Source: Alligator mississippiensis
Lineage: Eukaryota; Chordata; Crocodylia; Alligatoridae
Assembly (NCBI RefSeq): GCF_030867095.1
Contig: NC_081831.1
Span: forward strand, 46,003,319-46,067,318
Length of the DNA stretch: 64,000 nucleotides
Direction: 5' to 3'
Part shown: piece by piece, positions 54,233 through 64,000 of the stretch
How the letters are laid out: every line of letters starts with the position of its first letter
How positions within the stretch are numbered: the stretch's first letter is position 1
Program-made: the position numbers and the translations under genes
The notes under the pieces: model-generated
What the model saw: the letters and a program-made list of their open reading frames with translations, nothing else
Databases searched by the model: none
What the model was told of the DNA's origin: nothing

Positions 54233-55580
54233 CAAATAATTATGAATGTTAATTGGAATGTATATGAGTGAAGGAAGGTGAATATGATTTTAATTAAATA
54301 AAAAGGTAAATTAAAAAAAAATTGCTTGTATGATTGCACTTACTCACCAGATCTCCAACTTATGTTTATTGTCAACATTTGATATAGTGTATTTATGATT
54401 TAAATTGGAAAACAGTTGTCTCGGGGGTTGTGGTTTTTCTGAGCAGATCTTACAGCCATATGGATATGTAAATTACAAATGCATTGCATAACAGAGTAAT
54501 CCCCAGGCGCAGTGTAACCAATTACATTTAACTAATCATAATTAAATCCTCTCAAATCCCTCCTACAAAACTGCTTGAAGTCTAATTCTGAATAATAAGT
54601 TTAATATGATGCAGTTCTGGGGAACTGAGTATTTAGTTTTGTTAATATTTTAAAATGTATCTATAATTTTCTTAAGCAAAGATAGCACAACAGATAAACA
54701 CCCACTTTAACTGGAAGTGCTGGGCATTTAAATCACTGATGTAGACCTGAAACTGATTTATGAAAGTTAAGTAAACGTGAGTGTCTAGCATTCAGGACCA
54801 AGCATTCCCTCTCACATTAGAACACAGGAAAGAAGCAAAATCCCACTACTTAAGTAACAATTTAAAACTGCCTATTAGGGGATTATTTCACTTTTCAGAA
54901 TCTGAGACTGTTACCAATTTTAAGATAGCATTGCAAATAATATGTAATTGTGTTAACTTTAAAAAATATATTGTTAATTGATCTGGAAAGTAGAAAAAAG
55001 TTATCTGAAAAGGAGAGCAGAGTAACTATTAGATTAATATTTTCTTATACTTAATGTAGCATTCATTTTCTGTATATATTCAAACTAACAACCCTGTAGC
55101 CTACACAGCCTCTTAGTACCATAATCAAATTTGGAGGAAAATAATGGGGCAATATATTTCAAGTCCACCGATCCTGAGTAATTCCAGAGCTGGGAGCCCT
55201 GTCAGCTGGAAACTTCAAGGCTCAAAGGTGTACATGCACCCTCCCCCCCTCACAAGTGGGAGCTCTGATCAGCTGATGGGGCTCCTAGCTACAGGGGCCC
55301 CTGGCCACATGTCCAATTAGTGACATGATAGGAAGCAGCTACAAAGTTAATTCAGCTGATCATAGCTCCCAGCTTGGGGGATTCATGGACACCCCTGAGC
55401 TTTGGAGCTTCTAGCTGACAGGGCTCACAGACACAAGGGACCCCACTCACACTTGTAGCTGGGAGGCCAATAGATAATTATAAATGTTAAATTTCCAACT
55501 TAGCCAAACTATTATTAAATATGCAAGTAGTTTCCTTGAAGAGAATTAGGCCTTAGAAGGGTTATGACAGCAGTTGTGTG
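54233..55580. other. Unassigned sequence right of the Ty3/gypsy element
   Basis: A/T-rich to 55130, then G/C-richer. TCAGCTGAT and GGCTCCTAGCT words appear in both orientations at 55190-55460, a weak inverted arrangement. No gene recognised. Confidence 0.5.
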
Positions 55581-55586
55581 CTCATG

Positions 55587-57837
55587 GGGTACATCTATAC
55601 AAGATTCTTTACTTCACAGTAAACTAATCTACTGCACAGTAAAGCATCACTGTATAACTATGCACTAAGCTACTGTTCAGTAAAATAGGCTAATGTGCAG
55701 TAGTGCACATGTAGATGCTGACCAGGAGCAATTTTGGAGCACAGCAACATGGCTGGGATTCCCTCCAACCATGGGGCGGCCTTTAGAACCTTGCCTAGAC
55801 CCCTGGGGTCTGGGTCAGCTGATGCCTGCCCCTGGTCATTGAGCACTGGTGTGGTGGGCATGTGCTGGTTGTAGCAGCACTGCAGAGCCCCAGACTGACC
55901 CCCAGGCCTCTGCCAGCTGTTCTCCAGCCACTAGGCACCATGCCTCTGGGCTGCAGGCACATTCTGGCTCTAGCAGTCCCACAGACCACCACTTATGAGC
56001 AGGAGAGGGACTGGGAGGGCCATGCCTTCTGGGACAGGCTCCTTACTCTTGTGGAAGAAATCAAACTTTGTGTTGTGGTTGTATTAGAATTGGCAGAGCC
56101 ATCTAGGTTTATTTAAAGCTATACAAGTGATCACAGGGAGAGTTCACAAAGGAACTCTGACCTTTACAAATTTACAAGTGTATTTATACTTTAGACAGCG
56201 AGAAAAGATGCAGGGTTCAGACAAAGCAACTTTGAGAGAAACAGAAAGATGTTGATCATTCGTTTGTCACATGTAAGCAGTTTACTTATTTAGAAAAAAA
56301 CACTATGTTTTGGGAAAAGTTATCAGCTTCTGGTTCGGGGGAAAGGAGGAGGTTAACATCTGCACACAGACAAAACAAGGCATGAAGGTTTTTCCTTATC
56401 TTAGAACATATTAAAACACATAGCATCAGCATCAGCATCTTTTTCTCTTCTCTTTCTCTCTCTTCTTAGTCAAGTAAGAGGCCTGGTTAAAATTATTTCC
56501 ACACTCTCAAGAAGAGGCACATTGCAGTCCTTGAAGATGCTGGAGGTGCAGAAGAACCACTTTGCTGTGGTGTCCCAGGCAGCAGAGGTCACAGAGGAGG
56601 ACTGCCAGGTGCTGGACACCATCCTGGCCCTGGTGGTCACCTTCATGTTGTCTGCCACCCTACCCTGTCTCTAGCCCTGTCTGCTGCCTAGCCCTGGCTC
56701 TGGCTCTGGCTTCAGCCCCACCTTCTGCCTGGCAGCCACCTGTGGCCCTGCACCAAGCCCCGCAGTGAGTCTGGGAGGAGATCCAATGACACCTGCAGTG
56801 GCCAGAGCCCCCTGCCCCTGAGCTGGGTCCTCTGGCAGCCAGAATGCCCACCTAGGCTACTGCCCAGTGCTTACCTCCCCACCTTGCAGTCCTTTGAGCA
56901 GGAGATGGTTCCCACTGGGCCTGGCCCCACAGAGGAGGAGGGAGAGCAGGCTGGACAGTGCCTACCCTTGCCCCTGGCTGAGCCCCTGGGCCACTGGCTT
57001 TGCAATGGTGTCCACACCTGCAGTGCTGTATAAAGCTGGGGTCCTGGATGCTTCTCCCTAGGCTCTGCACCATAGTTGTCTCCAGCCCACCCCTCTCCCC
57101 TGACTCTGCACCAACCACATTATTGTAAATAGTTGCATGGGGAAGAGTGTTTTATTAGTGATGTGTGTTGGAGTTCAGGGTGGGGGCTGTTGTTGGGGAG
57201 GGAGGATGGGAGGGAGTGTGTTGTTGGGGAGGGAGAGCAGGAGGGAGTGTGTTGTGGTTGGTAGGAAATAAAGATTGTTAACTGGAAACTATCTAGAAGG
57301 GGTGCAGTCCTGGGGGTGTGCTGTGAGGTTTGCAGGCAGCTGCCCAGTCATCCTATTGCAGAGGGTGGGGGTGGAGGTGGTTCACGAGTGTCTTGTGGAT
57401 ACGGTGCCTTGTCCAAAGCTGCTGAGGAGAGGGCAGAGAGCATCCATGGTGCATTCATTACAGGCTTCTGGGACAGCATCTCTGGCCAGGCTGAGCCTAC
57501 CTGCTCCAGAGACCCTTGTCAGCCTCAGCCTATCCCCCCTGGAGACCTCTGCAAACCTGTGTCTGGGCCCCCTGCAGGGCCCTGCCAGTATAAGCCTGTC
57601 CACCCACATACCCCTGCCAACCTGAGCCCGCCCCTCCACCCCCAGAGACCCTTGGCATCTAGGGCCTGCAGCTTCCCCTGGCTGCTGCAGGAGGTCTGAG
57701 CAAGGCAGGAACAGGCATGGATCTGCTTAATCCTACAAGGAGCAAATCTGCTTCCAACAGGGTGCACATGTAGATGCCTTCTCAGGGCTGGCTTACTGTA
57801 AGGCTAAATAGCATTACTTGCACATGTAGACACACCC
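55587..57837 (+). mobile_element. PIF/Harbinger-type element, deletion derivative, 2.25 kb
   Basis: The left end GGGTACATCTATACAAG and the right end (reverse complement GGGTGTGTCTACATGTG) form imperfect inverted ends flanked by ATG on both sides (55584-55586, 57838-57840). The 3 bp duplication and subterminal ACAGTAA motifs fit PIF/Harbinger, though TAA/TTA is the more usual target. Its interior ends with a gene-like stretch (56530-57270) followed by AATAAA, resembling the 3' half of the Myb-like gene in the neighbouring element at 58138. The transposase gene was not recognised. Confidence 0.65.
56500..57275 (+). pseudogene. Remnant of a transposon-borne gene, 3' part
   Basis: A short conserved-looking stretch SLKMLEVQKNHFAVVSQAAE continues EVTEEDCQVLDTILALV. 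It has the helical, acidic character of the C-terminal region of Myb/SANT-type proteins carried by Harbinger elements. After a stop the sequence is Pro/Ala/Leu-rich and untrustworthy. AATAAA at 57268-57273 lies 150 bp past the last plausible codon. Assignment is by analogy with 59060-60790. Confidence 0.4.
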
Positions 57838-57840
57838 ATG

Positions 57841-58137
57841 GAGTGTGAGTATTCGTCATGAGGTTCATGATAATTTTGTATATGTAAAGTACAAATAAGG
57901 AGGAAAGGACAAACCTGATTACTGCTTTGGCTTCAAAATATCTAGGAATGGGCTAGGTCCCCCAAAGTAAAGGTGCTTTGGAAAGTAGCATTGAAACCTT
58001 ATGGCTTACACTGCTTCTGAGTGCTATTATCAAGTTTGGATGGTAAATATTAAGCAATATATTTCAGTTCCAACAATCCTGAGTCATTTCTCTACTCTAT
58101 TAGGCATGTAGCTGGGTGGAGGCAGCTCAGGACTTTG
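57841..58137. other. Spacer between two Harbinger-type elements
   Basis: A/T-rich. Shares TGAGTATTCGTCATGAG-like and TCATTTCTCTA words but no termini. Nothing coded. Confidence 0.5.
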
Positions 58138-59059
58138 GGGGTGTTTGCATGTGGGCATTTAATGTGTGTTAGGCTGATTTAAGGTGCATTAAAGGCACAT
58201 ATCTACATGTGCATGCCCTTAATACATCTTAAAAATGGCAAATTTAGGCTAATCATGACTAAATTTGATACCTGTATAAAGCAAGTATCAAATTCAGTTA
58301 ATGCGATTAGTTAAACCGCATTAAGTGTACATGCATTAATGCAGGGACTTCAGTGCTGGGTCTGCCTAGCCACTAGAGGGCCATCCTAAGCCCAGCCCTG
58401 GGGCTCTTGGTTAGCCACCTTTCCTCCTCCCGGGCCAGGTTGCTTTCTGGCAGCCCCACCTACAGGCTATAAAAACCTTCAGCCATTTTGTATGTTGGGG
58501 CACACAGCACAGGGAGCCTGGAGGAGCCAGTGCTCTCTGCAGGAACCCTCCAGGCCCCTGGACAGGATGCAGGGAGCCTCCCTTGTACAGGACCCAGGCA
58601 GCCTTCACCTGTCCTGTCCCATAGCTGGAGCTGCTCCTTGGACAAAGGTGAGTGTTGCAGAGGGGTGCAGCCTACTGCATCCCTTGCTCACTCCTGAAAT
58701 TCCCCAAAGGGCTACTGGTCCTGCTCTCTATGGCAGCAGGGCCAGCACCTGCTTCAAGCTCTTCCTCAACCTCAGCTCTGCCTCTTTGCAGGAACTGTGG
58801 TGAAGTACCTCTGCTGCGTGGTTCCCCGTCCCTGGCCATGCCTCTGTCCTGGGTGCTGCTGGCATCCCTCCAGGGCTGACACTGCAGGGACAGCCGTGGA
58901 GGGGCCCAGACAGCTGGCAGGGGAATCATGTTCAGCATATCACCCCCATCAAGCCCCAGCCCCATTCACATGCCCATGCCCATGCCGATGCCGAGCACGT
59001 GTGTGTGTTACTGGTGCCCTCTTTGGTGGTGTGCAACCACCAAAGGGCCCGAACTGGGC

Positions 59060-59420
59060 CCGAACTGGACCCAGGAGGAAGTGTGTGACCTTGTGGTGCT
59101 CTAGAGTGGGGTTGACATCCCGAGGCAGTTTGTGCAGGTTGGGTGCTCAAATGCCTACATTTATGAGGCCATATCCAGTAGGATGTGTGCATGAGGCCAT
59201 TCCCAGAAGGCATGGAAATGCCACGTGAAGGTCAAGGTCTTGCGGACATAGTGAGTGGCTGTGACTGACTTCAGTCATTGGTTCAGTCATGCCCAGAAGA
59301 CCATGCCTTTCATGCAGAAGATAACCTGCATTTTGGCACTTTGGGAGACAGGCCACACCCCTGTGAGTGCCACAACATGGGTGGCCTATCCTCACCCGCA
59401 TCCCATCCTGATGCCTGTGG
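59060..59420 (+). pseudogene. Myb/SANT-like DNA-binding domain of Harbinger protein, broken
   Basis: The frame reads PNWTQEEVCDLVVL, stop, SGVDIPRQFVQVGCSNAYIY, EAISSRMCA, stop, GHSQKAWKCHVKVKVLRT. This matches the trihelix-type Myb_DNA-bind_4 pattern (NWT-EE-DL..L-W, then EEIS-RL, then R-Q-KVK-LR). A following stretch in another frame (HAQKTMPFMQKITCIL) fits the conserved segment after the domain. At least two stops and one frameshift. In the family this protein helps carry transposase to the termini. Confidence 0.75.
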
Positions 59421-60559
59421 TGATGTGTCACTGGAGGAGGGGATCTTGGGCCTTCAGCACTCCACCCTGCTCACCTCCCTGGCTGCTGCATCCACTGGTA
59501 GCTCAGGGAGCCCTGCCCAGCAGTTGCCTCACACTCGGCCCAGCCCTGCACCCCTCCATGAGGTGCAGCCAGGCATACCATTTCTGGCTGCCATCTGCCA
59601 GAAGTGCCAGCTCCTCCCTGGCTACTGGCCAGGTGCGGGCCTGCCTCTCACCACAGGCTGTGGGTGCTGGGTGCAGCAAGACACCATTGCTGATGGGGAG
59701 CCCCATACCAAGCCACCAGCCCTGGACACAAAGTAAGTCCTGCACTGGGAGAAGGCCCTCCTAGTCCCTGGCCCTGCCCCTGCCCTTGGCCTCTCTCCCT
59801 GCTCCTGCTCCCTGCATGGACCACTCTCACTCCCCTGTCCCCAGGTTCCCCCCTGACAGCAGGCAGAGAGGCTGGACACAGTTCAAAACTTTATTGAGCA
59901 GCCCATGTCCCTGCAGCTGGGTCATGGTTTAGGGTCCTGAACCAGGAGAGCAGGTGTGCCTAGGGCACCATCAGGATCATCATCATCAGGGCATACTGGC
60001 TCAGGTAGCCCCCCAGTTTTCCAGGAGCCTGCAGCAGTGCAGAAGAGCAGTTGGCCTTTAGGGAGTGGAAGGGCCCTGGAGCTGTGGCAGCAGGTGCTGC
60101 CAGTAGCCTGGCCTAGCCTGCCCTAGGAAGAGTTCAGGGGAGGCAGGCTGCCTGTGACCAGCACCCAGTGGCCTACTGGCCCTAGGGGGGCAAGTTGGGC
60201 TGGGGAACTTGGCCAGCAGCTGCCTGGGCCCAGCCCTGCCCCAACAATGCTTACCATGGTCCCTGGGTATCCATGCACTGCCAAACTTCAATCTGAGGCC
60301 CAGCAGCACAGGGCCTCTGGCGCGGAACTTCTTATCTTTGCAATATTACAAACTTGCACAAAAAGCTTCTGTCTTATGCCTCTGCAGGGCCAACATCTGG
60401 ATGTTGGGGAGAAGCTGCAGGGTCCTGTGGGAGTGCCACAGCAGGATTGCCACCAGCCACTGCTGTAGCCACCCAGACATGCTGGCTTTGCCAGTGGTGC
60501 ACCAGGGACTGGACCCTTCTGCTCCAGTGGCTGGTGGCAGCAGTTGAGAGCTGGGCAGC

Positions 60560-60790
60560 ATAGGAGCAGGCATGGCAGGAAGTGCAACAGGCATGGAAGC
60601 TAGCCTGGAGGGATGAAGACATCGCATGTGAGACTGCATGGGAGGAGGCAGAGGACCAGACACAGCGGGCACATTGGGCTCAGATGGAAGTCCTGGAGCA
60701 GTGCTGTGTGAAGCTGATTCTGCAGCAACTGGCCAGCAAGGACTCCTGGCTCTCAACCACCACCTCATAGCAGCCCCCTGCCTGGGCCTC
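60560..60790 (+). pseudogene. Coiled-coil C-terminal part of the Myb-like protein, broken
   Basis: WKLAWRDEDIACETAWEEAE and HWAQMEVLEQCCVKLILQQL form a Trp/Glu/Arg-rich helix typical of the C-terminal half of transposon Myb-like proteins (dimerisation region). Open from 60582 to 60768. It ends about 340 bp before AATAAA (61110). Confidence 0.55.
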
Positions 60791-61204
60791 ATAGGAGGAC
60801 TTCCACTGCCCCCCACACACGGGAGCTCCTCGCATTTGCCACAGCCCCTGGACCCATAGGGGGGAACTGTCCATAGCAGGGTGCTGGCTGCCTGCCACCA
60901 GGCTCCGCGCCCTGGATGCCCCCATTGCACAGCCCCCCACTCCAGGACCCAAAGAGGGACTGAGACTGATGTATATAGTTTTCAGTTTGGGAGGCAGGTT
61001 TTTATTGTTGGTGGGAGGGTGGTGGAAGGGCTTTGTGTTGGGGAGGGAGGGGAAGGAGGCTCTGTTTGTTTAAGGGGAAGGTGTGGGAGATGGGATGAGG
61101 GCTGTGAGGGGAATAAAGTTTTTCATTACAAACACGTGTGCATGTCTTGGAGTGGTGCTGTAGGGTGGACACCTCTCCAAGCAGAGTAAGGGGGATGTGG
61201 GCGG

Positions 61205-61374
61205 CGGGGCAGGCAGATGTTGGCAGGGATGGATAGGCACTTCTCCATGTCCTGGCACTCTAGGCGGCGCTGGAGGTGGCACAGCAGATCTTCAGAGTTG
61301 GTCTGGGTTGTCCAGAGCATGTCAACCCATTGGTTATCATCTCATTCCTGCAGCATGATGTGCTTCCACCAGTG
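61205..61374 (-). pseudogene. Harbinger transposase N-terminal remnant
   Basis: Minus-strand frame HWWKHIMLQE, stop, DDNQWVDMLWTTQTNSEDLL, CHLQRRLECQD, MEKCLSIPANICLP. It aligns with the highly conserved WWERIVL-EWDD-QWL-NFRM-R-TF--LC--L-P-L-RQDT-MR--IPV block of Harbinger/HARBI1-like nucleases. The DDE nuclease core is absent. One in-frame stop, after QE. Confidence 0.75.
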
Positions 61375-61689
61375 CTGGCTGGCGTGACAGGCTGAGGCAG
61401 TAGGGCTGATGGAACAGGAGGGCTACAGCAGCCCTGGTTGTGATGTCCTGGAGCCCATGGTTGCTGGGGCTGGCAGGAACAGCTGCATAGTGGCAGGGGT
61501 CCAAGAAGACCATGTACCAGCAGGTGGAAGAGTCAGACAGCACTAGGTGGCTGAGTGGCAGGCATGTGAAACAGCAACAGTCAAGCAGGACAGCTGCAGC
61601 AGCCCTGAGAAGTGGGGAACTTTGTCCCTGGGTGCCAGAGCCAGGACCTCGGGCAGCCAGAAGTGAGAAGTGCAGCTATGGCAGGAGCA

Positions 61690-61869
61690 GAGCAGGCCTG
61701 TGCTGCTTGTGTCTCTGCCATGCTGCTGTTTTGACACAGGAAGCATCAGCCTGAAGGTCACAGGGTGGAGAGTGGGGGCCCAGTCCCAGCCCATTAGTTC
61801 AGATATGGCCTATAGCCCAGTCCTGTGCAATGCACTTGGTCTGTGGCACCAAAATATTCAGCACCACTG
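61690..61869 (-). repeat. hAT-type element end (partial)
   Basis: The minus strand begins CAGTGGTGCTGAATATTTTG at 61869 and continues GCATTGCACAGGACTGGGC. It resembles the left end of the element at 48391 (CAGTGGTACTCAATC..GCAGTGCGCAGTCC). No partner terminus or target duplication was found to the left. Confidence 0.5.
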
Positions 61870-61877
61870 ATCTAATA

Positions 61878-63840
61878 CTATTTAAAAACTATGAATTTAA
61901 CCTGTGACCCTAGTCTGTATTTGAGGTCTGCCTTTGAGGCCTAAGGAAGTTAGTCCTGGATGACTGGAAATTCATCCTTACATTATTTGAAAGGTAATAA
62001 CTTCAAACACATCTTCTTGTTACATGCCTTTCCTGTTTTCCTTATAGCGTTGATACTAATTCCAACTCTTTATAACCCCTATTCTTGGTGCTACAGTAAC
62101 GTTTCCTCAAGAACACAGAGAAATCAGTAGGTAGACATCTAACATGCGGTGTTGAGCTTGCAACCACCTCAACTTAAGAGGAAAAAGTAATATTAGTAGT
62201 AGAGTTTTAGAAAAAGGGATACAAAGAAGTAACTTTATTTCTCAGTTTCTCAAGGGTGAAAGTGGGGGGACTCTATACTGAGGTGGGAAGAGAATGAAAA
62301 TGACAAACCAGATACTTATAAAAATGTTCATATGACAGTGTAACAAGGTACTTATCCTAGGGGATAACCACGGTACCCCCTGCTGGCTGCTCAGCCCTTG
62401 CCTGATCTGTCCTCTTAGTTCATTCACCCCCTTGCTTGTCTTCTAAACTCTATGACATCAAGGCATGGAAGAAAGGGGGCTGCCCCAGGGTTTCCCATGC
62501 CTGGTCTCACTCTTTGTCTCCTGGGCTAAATATGTATTTTGGGGCATATGGCCTTGGCCTTCCTTGTGCCTCATCTCTGTCCAGTTATAGGCTCTCTGGC
62601 CCCACACTCTGCCCTGGTCCAGGTTCTGCTTTGATGGAATCCCTTGAGCCTTGTTAAGTGAAGAAATGGGATTCAAGACTAGTGTTAAAGGGTTGACATG
62701 GCAACTTGTTTGATGAATGACAGAAAGACTTTATTTGCTACAAGTATCCACTGTTAAGTGAGCATAAAGCAAAGCAAAGTCCAGTGTTCAGCTGTAAAAG
62801 TGATAGTATCTTACTAATTATAGGCAAAAAGTGGTGGTCTCTGTCTTTTCAGCTTCTCAAGGTTTGGATACTTTCACCTAGATCAGCTGGGTGCAGTAGC
62901 AGTTCTCCTCAGAGTGATTTATCAGTCTGGAAGTGTGCCTTGTTAGTTGTTTCTTTCTTCTTTTATGCCCTTTAGCTCAGCATCTTCAAAGCATTCTTGT
63001 TGTTGTGTAAACCAAGAGAAAGTCTCAAACAATAATTAACAGGAAAATCCTGTTAGCCAAAAAATTGAACAGTTTGATGGATCAGAAAGTCCCAATTTTG
63101 ATTGAATTACCTTCCTCAGTAACAGGAGATTATCAATTTCTCCCAAATTGGAACATATCAGGAAATTGATTAACATCTAGGAAAAAAACACAAGGTTTCT
63201 GAGGAGTCATCCTTGGGAGACCAAGGGAAACTCTGAAGCAAAATGAGAGTAAAATCAGGAAGACACACCTATCAAAGCTTATACAGAGAATGTCTCTTCC
63301 AACACATAAATACAAGTTAATTGCAAAGAAATATTTACTACGCTAATTGAGCCAGGGATTACACAAATAGAAGCCTGCTTAAAATCATTATAAATATAGT
63401 AAGATAAGCTTGAAGTGATGCCTTATTATTCCATTTTAGAAGGTCCAGCCACAAACTTACGTTCTTTTGCACTATGCAGTTGTCATAAATATTTTGTATA
63501 TTAACTTTTGCGAGTAGGCCTGGATCAGCTTGAGTTTCACAATCATCAGCTTGTCCCCACAATCATGTGCTCCTGGGGCACTAATGGGACCTCCGAAAAA
63601 GCCACCCCTCACAGTCTCTTTCACAGCCACCAGTATAAACAATCATTTGCTGCATTTTAGGTTAACAAAAAATTTCCCTTCTGAGCTACCTAACAGAAAC
63701 AATAGAAGAGCATGTGAGTACTTTAAAAAAAACCAAAAAACAAAAACAAAAAAAAGAAGGAAAGTCTTCTAACCCCATCAGGGTCGGTAAACAAACACTC
63801 AGAGCAGCCCACCCTGGGTACCAACATAACTTCCAGCTCA
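61878..63840. other. Unassigned sequence, possible LTR-like portion
   Basis: Mostly A/T-rich. From TGTAACAAGGTACTTATCC (62339) to about 62660 the texture is G/C-richer and LTR-like, with a pyrimidine-rich stretch and repeated CCTTG/TTGCC words. Ends are not certain. No coding frame recognised. Confidence 0.4.
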
Positions 63841-63844
63841 GGCT

Positions 63845-64000
63845 GTGATGGAGCAGCCTTAGTGCTCCATCACTTTAAGGGCTAGACAAGGGGGATGGCA
63901 GGTGCCATTTAATGCTCAGCTCCCTGGGATGTGGAGAGCAGTTTGAGATCAGCCAGCAGGGAAGAAACATCTCCCTGCTGAGCTCTGGCTCCAGGAATAT
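63845..64000 (+). repeat. Start of an LTR-like repeat, copy A4, cut by window edge
   Basis: TGTGATGGAGCAGCCTTAG, then CATCACTTTAAGGGC, then CAGCAGGGAAGAAACATC. TG start, a CTTTAAG motif about 40 bp in, and GGTGGCAG/GGCAGGTG words resemble the first 100 bp of the copy at 7108. Contains a short hairpin (GATGGAGCA/TGCTCCATC). Confidence 0.35.

Larger units (their letters stand above)
58138..61400. mobile_element. PIF/Harbinger element remnant with Myb-like and transposase genes
   Basis: The left end region begins GGGGGTGTTTGCATGTGGGC and has subterminal palindromic words (TTAATGCG, CATTAATGC, ACATGTGCATGC). The interior has a Myb/SANT-like frame on the plus strand (59060-60790) and a transposase N-terminus on the minus strand (61374-61205), with an AATAAA at 61110 between them. 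Two genes, one Myb-like and one transposase, is the known content of autonomous Harbinger elements. The rest of the transposase and the right terminus are missing, so the element is truncated, probably where the hAT remnant at 61690-61869 lies. Confidence 0.7.

Noticed and set aside
58490-58965. Second Myb-like gene or host exon near 58500-58950
   Set aside because: The frames are Pro/Ser/Leu-rich, change register repeatedly and show no conserved block. Probably leader or non-coding interior of the Harbinger element.

Overview
The window looks like crocodilian nuclear DNA. It holds two CR1 LINEs of the type whose 3' end carries short ATTCATAG-type repeats, Tx1-clade LINEs, hAT and PIF/Harbinger DNA transposons, LTR fossils and AC-rich microsatellites. 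I found no host protein-coding gene, no tRNA and no rRNA. The only recognisable host RNA sequence is two pieces of U6 snRNA trapped between retrotransposons. Crocodilian origin is inferred from the repeat content; a turtle is the main alternative.

Layout. 1-3.2 kb: a class I (gamma-like) retroviral pol fossil on the minus strand, cut off by a CR1 LINE. 4-10.6 kb: copies of an LTR-like repeat family with a non-autonomous hAT element between two of them. 11.8-18.2 kb: a very large inverted repeat (arms about 1.7 and 2.2 kb around a 61 bp centre), with a CR1 of about 2.4 kb inserted in the left arm. 19.8-25.9 kb: an LTR-like repeat, a 35-36 bp minisatellite, a TAA-flanked Harbinger-type element and a foldback MITE. 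27.2-48.1 kb: one hAT-like element with terminal inverted repeats and a near-matching 8 bp target duplication, into whose pyrimidine tract three Tx1-clade LINEs have stacked head to tail. Every junction carries a CTTT-type run, and one junction also holds two U6 snRNA fragments and an mRNA-like piece. 48.4-48.9 kb: a short hAT element. 49.3-54.2 kb: a Gmr1-type Ty3/gypsy fossil with a SCAN-like Gag and integrase placed before reverse transcriptase. 55.6-61.9 kb: PIF/Harbinger elements, one with a Myb/SANT-like ORF and an opposed transposase remnant. The rest is unassigned A/T-rich sequence.

The features are a layered record of transposition, not an operon or pathway. The most informative layers are the Tx1 LINE stack with its U6 junction, the long palindrome, and the Gmr1-type element. 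All identifications come from reading the sequence and recalling the families; no database search was run. Percentages are by-eye estimates.
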